A stretch of 64,000 nt of DNA from Pseudomonas sp. GM41(2012) (lineage in GTDB: Bacteria > Pseudomonadota > Gammaproteobacteria > Pseudomonadales > Pseudomonadaceae), in the NCBI RefSeq assembly GCF_000282315.2, contig NZ_AKJN02000011.1, forward strand, positions 310,001 through 374,000. The letters are read 5' to 3'. The notes under the pieces were generated by a model. That model saw only the letters and a list, made by a program, of their open reading frames with translations. It was not told the origin of the DNA and did no database searches. Every line of letters begins with the position of its first letter. Positions within the stretch are counted from its first letter, which is position 1. Below, piece by piece: positions 16,632 through 24,922 of the stretch. A program made the position numbers and the translations under genes.

Positions 16632-18140
16632 ATGGGCAGGTTCAGCGACTTTTTCAGCAAAGAACTCGGGCGCCGGCAGGTCTGGCTGTTTTTTCTGTTG
16701 GCGACCTTTGTGTATGTGGTGCCGCTGCTCCTCGCGGACTATCCGTATATCGATGACAACTGGCGATCGTTGTCGGCCGGTATGGCCTGGACGGAGCAGG
16801 GGCGGTTGTTCAGCGAGCTGTTCTACAACGTGCTGACTTTCAGCAATGCCGCGCCGAACATCTTTCCGCTGCCACTGTTGATCGCCACACTGGCCATGGC
16901 CGCGGCGCTGACCAGCCTGACGTTTCATTATTACCCGCAACCGACGATTGCCTGCTGCCTGGTGACGCTACCACTCTGGTACAACCCGTTCTTTCTGCAA
17001 AACCTGTCTTATCAATACGACGGGCCCGCCATGGCGTTGAGCGTGGTGGCGGTCATCTATGCGATCACCTTTCGTCCCCCCTCGCGCATTCAGCAGTGGC
17101 TGGTGCCGTCCTTCCTGGTGGCCTTGGCGATAGGGCTGTATCAGGTGAGCTTCAATGTGTTTCTCGGGTTGTGTTGCGTGGAGGTACTCAGGGGCGCCAA
17201 TGACAAACTGGCCTGGCCGCAATGGTGCGGGTTGATCGGCTGGAAAATTGCTCAGGCCTTCCTGGGCTGCCTGATTTACGCCGTCAGTGCTTATCCGTTC
17301 ACTCAACACAATCGCACCCTGCTGCTGAACTGGAGCGCGGAGCCGTTGCTGCAATTGCACGTCAACATCGCCCGGGTGCTGGAAAAAGTCGTGCTGCTGT
17401 TTCACGGCGGATTTGCCTGGGTGTTCGCCGGGTTGTTGCTGTGCGCCATGGCTGGCGCGGTTCGCCTGGCTCTCAACGTCGTGGCGCGTCAGGACAGCAC
17501 CGCGAACAAAATGCTGATCGGCCTGATCTGCGTGCTGGTATTACCGGTAGTGACTTTACTGGTGTCGGGTATGGCGCTGTTTTTCCGGGACTTCAATGAA
17601 GGCGCCAGGACCCTGATGGGCTTCGCGGTCCTGTTGGTGCTGTTGTTCTATTTGAGCCATCTGGCGCTGTCACGAATCCACCAGCGGATGCCGCTGTTGT
17701 TGATGGTTCCATTGCTGGCGATGCTTTCGATTTCGTATGCCTATGGGCGCGTGCTAACGGTGCAGAAAGCCTTCGCGACCAGTGCGTTGCTAAGTCTTGA
17801 ACACGACATCGCGTCGAATCGACAGCTGCTTGAAGCCAAGCGCATATACATGTCAGTGACCTATTCCGATCACTGGCTGCGGGGAGCGGCGGGTTCGTTC
17901 AAGCAGATGCCAGTGCTGCACTATCTGCTGAACATCGACTTCTACATGCTGGCCGAGAACCTGCCGAAAGTGGGGATCACCAACGTCGTTGCGGAGAAGG
18001 AGCGACGTAACGCGACCCGGGTGGGTTATCAGCACTATCCGCCGCTGGTGGAGAGCCAGTACTACCGGATTTATCTGATTGGCGATTACGGTTTTATTGT
18101 TATGAAAGAGCCAGCGCCGATTAAGGCGCTGCACTGGTAA
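16632..18140 (+). CDS. gtrC: GtrC-like (GtrII family) glucosyltransferase
   Basis: A 502-residue membrane protein with about ten helices and the GtrII-family start FLLATFVYVVPLLLADYPYI followed by DDNWRSLSAG; the acidic DD early in the first periplasmic loop is typical of polyprenol-linked sugar transferases. NAAPNIFPLPLLIATLAMA and NPFFLQNLSYQYDGPAMALS also match the family. The third gene of a gtr operon is normally the specificity component that moves glucose from undecaprenyl-phosphate-glucose onto O-antigen in the periplasm. The C-terminal ~110 residues are soluble (IYMSVTYSDHWLRGAAGSF onward). The acceptor in this strain is unknown. Confidence 0.8.
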   Translation: MGRFSDFFSKELGRRQVWLFFLLATFVYVVPLLLADYPYIDDNWRSLSAGMAWTEQGRLFSELFYNVLTFSNAAPNIFPLPLLIATLAMAAALTSLTFHYYPQPTIACCLVTLPLWYNPFFLQNLSYQYDGPAMALSVVAVIYAITFRPPSRIQQWLVPSFLVALAIGLYQVSFNVFLGLCCVEVLRGANDKLAWPQWCGLIGWKIAQAFLGCLIYAVSAYPFTQHNRTLLLNWSAEPLLQLHVNIARVLEKVVLLFHGGFAWVFAGLLLCAMAGAVRLALNVVARQDSTANKMLIGLICVLVLPVVTLLVSGMALFFRDFNEGARTLMGFAVLLVLLFYLSHLALSRIHQRMPLLLMVPLLAMLSISYAYGRVLTVQKAFATSALLSLEHDIASNRQLLEAKRIYMSVTYSDHWLRGAAGSFKQMPVLHYLLNIDFYMLAENLPKVGITNVVAEKERRNATRVGYQHYPPLVESQYYRIYLIGDYGFIVMKEPAPIKALHW

Positions 18141-18165
18141 AGCGCGATGACTGGGGCCGTCGGGT

Positions 18166-19785
18166 TCAGGCCGCTACGACTTCATTAGGCTCAAAACTGT
18201 CCGCCCGCGCCATCTGCCACATCCGCGAGTAAAACTCGCCATTCACTTCACCGGTCAGCAACTCCCCCGGTTTCAAGAACACATGCAACTGCGAGAACAG
18301 TTTGATCTCGGTCGCCGACATGCGCCGTACCAAATGCTTGGCCGACAATTGCGAAGGGTGTTCCAACCCGGCAGCGGCGAGCATTTCGGCCAGGGCCTTG
18401 AGTGTGTTGCGGTGGAAGTTGAAGACGCGTTGGGCCTTGTCCGGGACGACGAGTGCGCGTTGGCGCAGGGTGTCCTGGGTGGCGACACCGGTCGGGCATT
18501 TGTTGGTGTGGCAGCTTTGCGACTGGATGCAGCCGATGGCGAACATGAAGCCGCGCGCCGAGTTAGCCCAGTCGGCGCCGATGGCCAGGACGCTGGCGAT
18601 GTCGAAGGCGCTGACGATCTTGCCGCTGGCGCCGAGTTTGATTTTGTCCCGCAGGTTCAGGCCGACCAGCGTGTTGTGCACGAACAGCAGGCCTTCGCGC
18701 ATCGGCACACCAATGTGGTCGGTGAATTCCACGGGCGCGGCGCCGGTGCCGCCTTCCTTGCCATCGACCACGATGAAGTCGGGGAGGATGCCGGTTTCCA
18801 GCATGGCCTTGGCGATGCCCATGAATTCCCACGGGTGGCCCAGGCAGAACTTGAAGCCCACCGGTTTGCCGCCGGACAGTTCACGCAGTTGCTGGATGAA
18901 GTGCATCAGTTCAATCGGCGTGGAAAACGCACTGTGGCGTGACGGCGAGATGCAATCTTCGCCCATCAGGATGCCGCGGGTTTCGGCGATTTCCTTGGTG
19001 ACTTTGTGCTTGGGCAGGATCCCGCCATGACCAGGCTTGGCGCCCTGGCTCATCTTGATTTCGATCATCCGCACTTGCGGCGTCTGCGCTTGTACGGCGA
19101 AGCGTTCAGGGTCGAAGCGCCCGTCAGCGGTGCGACAGCCGAAGTAGCCGCTGCCGAGTTCCCAGGTCAAGTCGCCGCCGTTCTCCCGGTGATAGGCGCT
19201 GATGCTGCCTTCGCCGGTGTCGTGGGCGAAGTTGCCGAGTTTCGCCCCTTGGTTCAACGCGCGAATGGCGTTGGCGCTGAGGGAGCCGAAGCTCATGGCC
19301 GAGATGTTGAACACCGACGCCGAGTACGGCTGCATGCACTGCGGGCCGCCGACCGTTACCCGGAAACTGCTCGGGTCGCTCAACGGCGCCGGGCGCATGG
19401 AGTGGCCGATGAATTCGAAACCCGACTGATACACATCGATCAAGGTGCCGAAGGGTTTGTCGGCGCTTTCGTTCTTGGCCCGTGAATAGACCAGCGAACG
19501 CTGAGCCCGGGAGAAGGGCAGGGCGTCGCTGTCGGACTCGAGAAGGTACTGGCGGATTTCCGGGCGAATACCCTCTACCAGATAGCGGATGTTGCCGAGA
19601 ATCGGGTAATTACGGCGCACGGCGTGAGGGCTTTGCAGCAGATCGAACAGGCCCACGAGGCTGAGAATGCCGGTGACGACGGTGATCGGCCAGAGCCAGT
19701 CGTGCTCCAGGAAGGGCAGGCTGGCGAGGGTGAACATCACACAGACGGCAAAGAAGGCGTAGCGGCTCAGGAGTGACAGGCTCAT
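18166..19785 (-). CDS. FMN-binding glutamate synthase-family protein
   Basis: A 539-residue protein with two N-terminal hydrophobic stretches (about residues 7-47) and then a GltB-type FMN/Fe-S synthase domain: FNISAMSFGSLSANAI, HDTGEGSISAYHRENGGDL, EIKMSQGAKPGHGGILP, VVDGKEGGTGAAPVEF. The 3Fe-4S cysteine pattern is visible as CIQSQSCHTNKCPTGVATQ. The amidotransferase domain of true glutamate synthase is absent, so this is the stand-alone membrane-attached subfamily, whose physiological reaction is not well established. It is monocistronic, flanked by a REP pair on its 5' side and converging with the gtr operon on its 3' side. Confidence 0.82.
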   Translation of the reverse strand: MSLSLLSRYAFFAVCVMFTLASLPFLEHDWLWPITVVTGILSLVGLFDLLQSPHAVRRNYPILGNIRYLVEGIRPEIRQYLLESDSDALPFSRAQRSLVYSRAKNESADKPFGTLIDVYQSGFEFIGHSMRPAPLSDPSSFRVTVGGPQCMQPYSASVFNISAMSFGSLSANAIRALNQGAKLGNFAHDTGEGSISAYHRENGGDLTWELGSGYFGCRTADGRFDPERFAVQAQTPQVRMIEIKMSQGAKPGHGGILPKHKVTKEIAETRGILMGEDCISPSRHSAFSTPIELMHFIQQLRELSGGKPVGFKFCLGHPWEFMGIAKAMLETGILPDFIVVDGKEGGTGAAPVEFTDHIGVPMREGLLFVHNTLVGLNLRDKIKLGASGKIVSAFDIASVLAIGADWANSARGFMFAIGCIQSQSCHTNKCPTGVATQDTLRQRALVVPDKAQRVFNFHRNTLKALAEMLAAAGLEHPSQLSAKHLVRRMSATEIKLFSQLHVFLKPGELLTGEVNGEFYSRMWQMARADSFEPNEVVAA

Positions 19786-19850
19786 ACGGTTTCCTTGGGT
19801 TCGGACTCAATAATTTCAACGCAGCAGGGGCATGGATACACACAGATCCC

Positions 19851-19940
19851 TGTGGGAGTGAGCCTGCTCGCGATTGCGGTGGTTCAGTCGACATCAATGC
19901 TGAATGAAAGACCGCAATCGCGAGCAGGCTCGCTCCCACA
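19851..19940. repeat. REP pair (REPIN-like), GTGGGAGCGAGCCTGCTCGCGAT type
   Basis: 30-bp inverted arms (19851-19880 and 19911-19940) differ at one position and flank a 30-bp spacer. The element lies between the start of the glutamate synthase-like gene and the end of the luxR-type gene. Confidence 0.85.
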
Positions 19941-19963
19941 GTAAAAAGCACTCCGCGTTGTAA

Positions 19964-20764
19964 TCAGGCATTTTGTGCCTGGAGAAAAATCGAAAACAGC
20001 TCTGACTGGGATTTGATCCCCAGTTTGCTGTACATGTGTTTCTTATGGACTTTCACGGTTTCGACAGAGATTTCCAGCTTACGGGCGATTTCTTTACTGG
20101 AGCAACCGCTGAGCATCAAACGCCCGACATCCAGCTCCCGGGCGGTCAATTGCGCGCCTTTGAGTTGCTGCACTGACGCCTCCAGCTGCACGCGCCAGTC
20201 GACTTGCGGTGGTGCCGGTGCGAGGGCCACGACTTCGTTGATTTCGTAGGGCAGGCGCTGGCGCAACAGGCCAAGTACCCAAGGCTGGATCAGCGACAGC
20301 AAGGCAATCTGCTGGCCGCTGAAACGCTGCTTGCTGCCCAGTGACAGGCACAGCGTGCGGTCGCCTTCGAGTTGGCAATTGAACTGGATTTCATCGGCCA
20401 CCACATTCAGACGAAAGTAGCGCTGGTAATACTCGGTCAGCTCGAAATGCTCCGGCGCCACTTCCGACAGGCGATAGAGCCCGGTGCGCGATTGCTCGCG
20501 ACAGGCGATGTAGAACGGATCGAGCAGGTACAAACCGCGCAGATAGTCCTGGAACAACTGATCGGGACTGCCGTCCGCGCCCGGGCATTCGGCGAACACT
20601 TGCGGGTGCTGATCGGCGCTGAAAAGCAGCGCCACCCAGCTGTCGAAGGTCACGTACTGATCCAGCAACCGTACCAGCTGCGTCCAGAAATTGGGCTTGT
20701 CCAGGGCATCGATCAGTTGCCCGACCGAGCGGTGCCACGCGATGTCGTCTAACGAGAGTGTCAT
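19964..20764 (-). CDS. LuxR-family transcriptional regulator
   Basis: A 266-residue regulator. The C-terminal GerE helix-turn-helix is clear: LTARELDVGRLMLSGCSSKE, then IARKLEISVETVKVHKKHMY and SKLGIKSQSELF. The N-terminal ~190 residues have no receiver-domain aspartate signature and do not match the acyl-homoserine-lactone pocket residues in any way I can confirm. It is divergent from the C-N hydrolase gene (start-to-start gap 124 bp), and a PuuP-like permease follows that gene. It probably regulates this local catabolic unit; the ligand is unknown. Confidence 0.82.
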   Translation of the reverse strand: MTLSLDDIAWHRSVGQLIDALDKPNFWTQLVRLLDQYVTFDSWVALLFSADQHPQVFAECPGADGSPDQLFQDYLRGLYLLDPFYIACREQSRTGLYRLSEVAPEHFELTEYYQRYFRLNVVADEIQFNCQLEGDRTLCLSLGSKQRFSGQQIALLSLIQPWVLGLLRQRLPYEINEVVALAPAPPQVDWRVQLEASVQQLKGAQLTARELDVGRLMLSGCSSKEIARKLEISVETVKVHKKHMYSKLGIKSQSELFSIFLQAQNA

Positions 20765-20888
20765 GCCTCTACCCCTATCGGGTTACCCCAGCGGCGTGAT
20801 TCCCGGCCGCTGGCTTGCTGCGCATACTGGCGCACAGACACCGACCGGGCAATCTTTCTGCCAGCCTGGCGAAGAACAAGGAATACCC

Positions 20889-21710
20889 ATGAAAGTCGAA
20901 CTCGCCCAGTTGGCGGGCCGTGACAACGACACGGCTTACAACCTCGAACGCGCTCTGAAGGCGATGGCGGCCTGTGCTGCCGATACGCAGCTGATCGTGT
21001 TTCCCGAAACCCACCTGATGGGCTTCCCGACCCTCGAGGCGTTGGCCGAAACCGCCGAACCGCTGGACGGTCCGACCGTCAGCGCGATTCAAGCGGCCGC
21101 CCGTGAACGCAACATCGCCGTAGTGATCGGCATGGCCGAGAACGACAACGGCCGCTTCTACAACACCACGCTGCTGATCACCCCCGAAGGTATCGCGCTG
21201 AAATATCGCAAGACGCACCTGTGGGCGTCGGATCGCGGGGTGTTCGAGGCCGGCGACCGTTACGCCACCTGTGAGTGGAACGGTGTGCGGGTTGGCCTGC
21301 TGATTTGCTACGACATCGAATTCCCGGAAACCGCCCGGGCCCTGGCGCAATTGGGGGCCGAACTGTTGATCGTCACCAACGGCAACATGGACCCTTACGG
21401 CCCGACTCACCGCACCGCGATCATGGCCCGCGCCCAGGAAAACCAGGCGTTTGCGCTGATGGTCAACCGGGTGGAAGAGGGCGATGGCGGGTTGGTGTTT
21501 GCGGGCGGCAGTGCGCTGGTGGATCCGCTGGGGACTTTGTTGTTCGAGGCCGGACGGGAGGAGGGGCAGTTTGCAGTGGAGCTGGACCTGAATCAGCTGA
21601 CGGCGGCGCGGCAGGATTATCGGTATCTGGATGATCAGCGGCTGCGGTTGCCGGGGGAGATTGTTGAGCATGCTTGTGGATTGCGGGAGCTGATGATTCC
21701 TTCGCGCTAG
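20889..21710 (+). CDS. Carbon-nitrogen hydrolase (nitrilase superfamily)
   Basis: A 273-residue nitrilase-superfamily enzyme with a complete Glu-Lys-Cys triad: Glu40 in VFPETHLMG, Lys108 in KYRKTHLW, Cys140 in LLICYDIEFPE. Length and motifs fit the aliphatic amidase/N-carbamoyl amidase branches. The ATG at 20889 has AAGGA just upstream; the longer in-frame opening overlaps the divergent luxR gene. By family it hydrolyses an amide or carbamoyl C-N bond in the cytoplasm. A LuxR regulator is divergent, and a putrescine importer-like permease follows after a repeat block, hinting at an amide derived from an amine or polyamine. The substrate is not determinable. Confidence 0.83.
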   Translation: MKVELAQLAGRDNDTAYNLERALKAMAACAADTQLIVFPETHLMGFPTLEALAETAEPLDGPTVSAIQAAARERNIAVVIGMAENDNGRFYNTTLLITPEGIALKYRKTHLWASDRGVFEAGDRYATCEWNGVRVGLLICYDIEFPETARALAQLGAELLIVTNGNMDPYGPTHRTAIMARAQENQAFALMVNRVEEGDGGLVFAGGSALVDPLGTLLFEAGREEGQFAVELDLNQLTAARQDYRYLDDQRLRLPGEIVEHACGLRELMIPSR

Positions 21711-21735
21711 GAAATATGCGGGGTGTCAGTTCTAA

Positions 21736-22015
21736 CCACCCCTCACCCTAACCCTCTCCCCAAGGGGTAGAGGGGACTGACCGAGGTGATGCAAAGCTCT
21801 ACATCGACCTGAATAACCGAGTCGAACTCAGGATTTGAAAAGCATGGAGATCTGCCCCCTTTCCCCTCTCTCCCGGAGGGAGAGGGGACTGACCGAGGTG
21901 ATGCAAAGCTCTACATCGACCTGAATAACCGAGTCGAACTCAGGATTTGAAAAGCATGGATATCTACCCCCTTTCCCCCTCTCCCCCGTGGGGAGAGGGC
22001 TGGGGTGAGGGGTGG
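21736..22015. repeat. Composite repeat: 13-bp terminal inverted repeats around two 112-bp tandem units
   Basis: CCACCCCTCACCC (21736-21748) and GGGTGAGGGGTGG (22003-22015) are perfect terminal inverted repeats. Inside, a 112-bp unit (21769-21880, 21881-21992) is repeated nearly identically; each contains GAGTCGAACTCAGG and a polypyrimidine stretch. It occupies the 377-bp gap between hydrolase and permease and encodes nothing obvious. A diverged relative is at 50864-51040. Confidence 0.8.
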
Positions 22016-22087
22016 CTTTTGAAGTAGACGTAAATTTTTGCCGAACTCGGCTCTGCCATAAATCTAATAAATTCGGAGTAGTCGCTC

Positions 22088-23413
22088 ATGGCTCATTTGC
22101 AACGCACCCTGTCATTGGGGTCGGTGGTGCTGTTCGGCATCGCCTACATGACGCCGATCATCGTGCTCGGCACCTTTGGCATCCTCGCTCAATCCACCGC
22201 CGGTATGGTCCCGGCCGCTTACCTGGCGGCGCTGGTGGCGATGTTTTTCACCGCCATGAGTTACGGCCGAATGGCCTCGGCGTTTCCTGTCGCTGGCTCG
22301 GCCTATAGCTATGTCCGCAAGGCGATCAGCCCGAAACTCGGTTTCATCGCCGGTTGGGCCGTGCTGCTCGACTACCTGTTCCTGCCGATGGCGATCTGGC
22401 TGATCGGCGCGGCCTACCTCAACTCCGCGTTCCCGGCCGTGCCGCAGTGGATCTGGGTGCTGGCGTTCATCGGCATCACCAGCGCGATCAACATCGTCGG
22501 TCTGAAACTGGCCAACGGCATCAACGCGTTACTGATGCTGGTGCAGTTCCTGGTGCTGATCGCCTTCGTTGCGCTGTGCGTTCATTACGTCGGTGGTGAT
22601 GCGAGCACGCCGTTGTGGTCGGTCAAACCGTTCTTCAACGGTGACATGCAGATGCCGCTGATCATGAGCGGTGCAGCCATCGCCTGTTATTCATTCCTCG
22701 GGTTTGACGCGGTCAGCACCCTGACCGAAGAAACCCGCGACCCGCGCCGCACCATCCCGCGAGCGATCATGCTGATCACCCTGATCGGCGGGTTGATCTT
22801 CGTCGGTGTGTCGTACTTCGTGCAGATCGCGCATCCGTCGTTCCAGTTCGACAGCGTCGACTCGGCGGCCTATGAAATTGCCCGCAACATTGGTGGTGAC
22901 CTGTTCGTGTCGATCTTCCTGATCGGCCTGATCGTCGGCCAGTTTGCGTCGGGCCTGTCGGCTCAGGCCAGCGGCTCGCGGTTGTTGTTCGCCATGGGCC
23001 GTGATGGCGTGCTGCCAAAATCGTTCTTCGGCACCTTGCATGAACGCTTTGGCACGCCGGTCAACAGCATCCTGCTGTGCGCCGTGGTCGCTTTGCTGGC
23101 GCTGAAACTGGACGTCACCACCTCAACCTCGTTCATCAACTTCGGCGCGTTCCTGGCGTTCAGTCTGGTGAACCTGTCGGTGATCTTTCACTACTGGATC
23201 GGCGGTGAGCACAAAGGGATGCGTGAATTCGTGTTGTTCCTGCTGTTCCCGTTTATCGGTCTGGCGGCGGATTTGTGGCTGATGGTCAGCCTCGATCACC
23301 TGGCGATCTATCTGGGATTGAGCTGGCTGGCGATTGGCGTGGTGTACCTGGCGGTGTTGACCGGCGGCTTCCGTCGCCAGCCACCGGAGATGGATTTCCA
23401 GGAAGCCACCTGA
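22088..23413 (+). CDS. APC-family permease, putrescine importer (PuuP)-like
   Basis: A 441-residue inner-membrane protein with about 12 helices. The first helix reads LGSVVLFGIAYMTPIIVLGT, and the loop TLTEETRDPRRTIPRAIMLI and YVRKAISPKLGFIAGWAVLL are typical of the PuuP/amine branch of the APC superfamily. By family it imports putrescine or a related amine or amino acid with protons. It lies 377 bp after the C-N hydrolase, on the same strand, separated by the composite repeat, so it may have its own promoter. A REP pair follows. The substrate is inferred from similarity only. Confidence 0.78.
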   Translation: MAHLQRTLSLGSVVLFGIAYMTPIIVLGTFGILAQSTAGMVPAAYLAALVAMFFTAMSYGRMASAFPVAGSAYSYVRKAISPKLGFIAGWAVLLDYLFLPMAIWLIGAAYLNSAFPAVPQWIWVLAFIGITSAINIVGLKLANGINALLMLVQFLVLIAFVALCVHYVGGDASTPLWSVKPFFNGDMQMPLIMSGAAIACYSFLGFDAVSTLTEETRDPRRTIPRAIMLITLIGGLIFVGVSYFVQIAHPSFQFDSVDSAAYEIARNIGGDLFVSIFLIGLIVGQFASGLSAQASGSRLLFAMGRDGVLPKSFFGTLHERFGTPVNSILLCAVVALLALKLDVTTSTSFINFGAFLAFSLVNLSVIFHYWIGGEHKGMREFVLFLLFPFIGLAADLWLMVSLDHLAIYLGLSWLAIGVVYLAVLTGGFRRQPPEMDFQEAT

Positions 23414-23419
23414 CCCCCA

Positions 23420-23520
23420 CCCCTGTAGGAGCAAAGCTTGCTCGCGATCGCAGTGTGTCAGTCGACATTAATAGTGACTGACACACCGCGATCGCGAGCA
23501 AGCTTTGCTCCTACAGGGGG
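23420..23520. repeat. REP pair (REPIN-like), GTAGGAGCAAAGCTTGCTCGCGAT type
   Basis: Inverted arms of about 44 bp (23420-23463 and 23476-23520), nearly perfect, flank a 12-bp spacer. It fills the gap between two convergent genes, and the arm ends 2 bp before the kinase stop codon. It could act as a bidirectional transcriptional barrier. Confidence 0.87.
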
Positions 23521-23521
23521 T

Positions 23522-24922
23522 TCAGAGTTTGGATTGGTGAATCGGCAACTGGACCCGAAACGTGGTTCCCACGCCCACTTCACTGCGCACCGTAATATCC
23601 CCCCGGTGTTTTTTCACGATGCCATAGGACAGGGACAACCCCAGCCCCGTCCCCTGGCCCACCGGTTTGGTGGTGAAGAACGGGTCGAAGATTTTTTGCA
23701 GGCAGTCCGGCGCAATACCGGCGCCGGTGTCTTCGACCTCGATCCACACCGTTTCCGCTTCAAGCCCGGTGCGCAAGGTGATGGTGCCGCGCTCCGGACC
23801 GATGGCCTGAGAGGCGTTGACGATCAGGTTCATGATCACCTGATTGATTTGCGAAGGCAGGCATTCGATGTCGGGCAACGCCTGATATTCCTTGAGCACA
23901 TCGGCCTTGTACTTGAGTTCGTTGGCGACAATGTTCAAGGTCGATTCGATGCCCTGTTGCAGATTGGCCCACTGCCATTCCTGATTGGAGTCCACCCGGG
24001 AAAAGTCCTTCAGGTCCTTGACGATCTGCCCCACCCGGTTGATGCCGTCCTTGGATTCCTTGATCAGCAGCGGAATGTCCTCGCGCAGGAACTCCAGCTC
24101 GACCCGTTCGCGCAGTTGGTTCAAACGCTCGATGAGCTCGCTGGAGCCGATCGCCTCTTCCGCATCCCGATAGGCGTCGAGCATTTCCTGCAGTTGTTTG
24201 AAGTAGCCATCCAGGGTGCCGAGGTTGGAGGAAATGAAGCCGATGGGGTTGTTGATTTCATGGGCGACGCCGGCCGCGAGTTGCCCCAATGAAGCGAGTT
24301 TTTCCGATTGCACCAATTGGGTTTCCAGCTGTTTGCGCTCGTCGATTTCCCGCTGCAATTCGACGCTGGTTTCTGTGAGCTGCCGGGTTCGGCGTTCGAC
24401 CATTTGCCCTAAATGGTCCATCTGCACGCTGGCCCGTTCGGTCATGTCCCATTTGGTCAACAGGGTGTTGGCCATCTGCTGGACTTCAATGTTGTCGAAC
24501 GGTTTTTTCAGGATCAGCAGCCGGTCATGTGCGTTCAATCGATCGAGCAGTTCATCCCAGGAATAGTCGGAATAGGCGGTGCACACCACCACTTGCAGGC
24601 GCGGGTCGGCCTGCCACAAATGTTCGATGGTCTGCGCACCGTCCCAGCCCTCGGGCATGCGCATGTCGACGAAGGCCACAGCGTAGGGGTGGTTTTCCTG
24701 CAAGGCCCATTTGAGTTTGCCCAGGCCTTCCTGGCCGCCATAGGCCGAGTCGAGCTCGAACAGTGCACGAGTTGATTTCACTTCGCTGCCAAACAGCTCG
24801 GCCTCCATCTCGTCCAGTTCGACGGTCTGCTCCGGCATGGGCGTGAGAATCTTGCGGAAGTCCACGTGAATGGACGGGGTGTCATCGATCAGCAGAATGC
24901 GTCGGTTCGAAAGCTCGCTCAT
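23522..24922 (-). CDS. Response regulator-histidine kinase hybrid (REC-HisKA-HATPase)
   Basis: A 466-residue soluble protein. The N-terminal receiver (residues ~8-145) has Asp-Asp at 13-14, phospho-acceptor Asp86 in FVDMRMPEGWDG and Lys139/140 in LILKKPFD, with an insertion of about 45 residues after the first helix. A coiled coil (~165-205) leads to a HisKA box with His221 (AAGVAHEINNP), then HATPase motifs: NLIVNASQAIG, DTGAGIAP, FFTTKPVGQGTGLGLSLSYG. The receiver-first order suggests it is controlled by another kinase and relays onward. The ATG (24922) overlaps the stop of the upstream kinase gene by four bases. It is the last gene of the five-gene minus-strand cluster and ends against a REP pair. 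Confidence 0.85.
   Translation of the reverse strand: MSELSNRRILLIDDTPSIHVDFRKILTPMPEQTVELDEMEAELFGSEVKSTRALFELDSAYGGQEGLGKLKWALQENHPYAVAFVDMRMPEGWDGAQTIEHLWQADPRLQVVVCTAYSDYSWDELLDRLNAHDRLLILKKPFDNIEVQQMANTLLTKWDMTERASVQMDHLGQMVERRTRQLTETSVELQREIDERKQLETQLVQSEKLASLGQLAAGVAHEINNPIGFISSNLGTLDGYFKQLQEMLDAYRDAEEAIGSSELIERLNQLRERVELEFLREDIPLLIKESKDGINRVGQIVKDLKDFSRVDSNQEWQWANLQQGIESTLNIVANELKYKADVLKEYQALPDIECLPSQINQVIMNLIVNASQAIGPERGTITLRTGLEAETVWIEVEDTGAGIAPDCLQKIFDPFFTTKPVGQGTGLGLSLSYGIVKKHRGDITVRSEVGVGTTFRVQLPIHQSKL

Noticed and set aside
15318..18140. Prophage remnant carrying the gtr genes
   Set aside because: No integrase, attachment site, tRNA or phage structural gene is adjacent; flanks are ordinary chromosomal genes.
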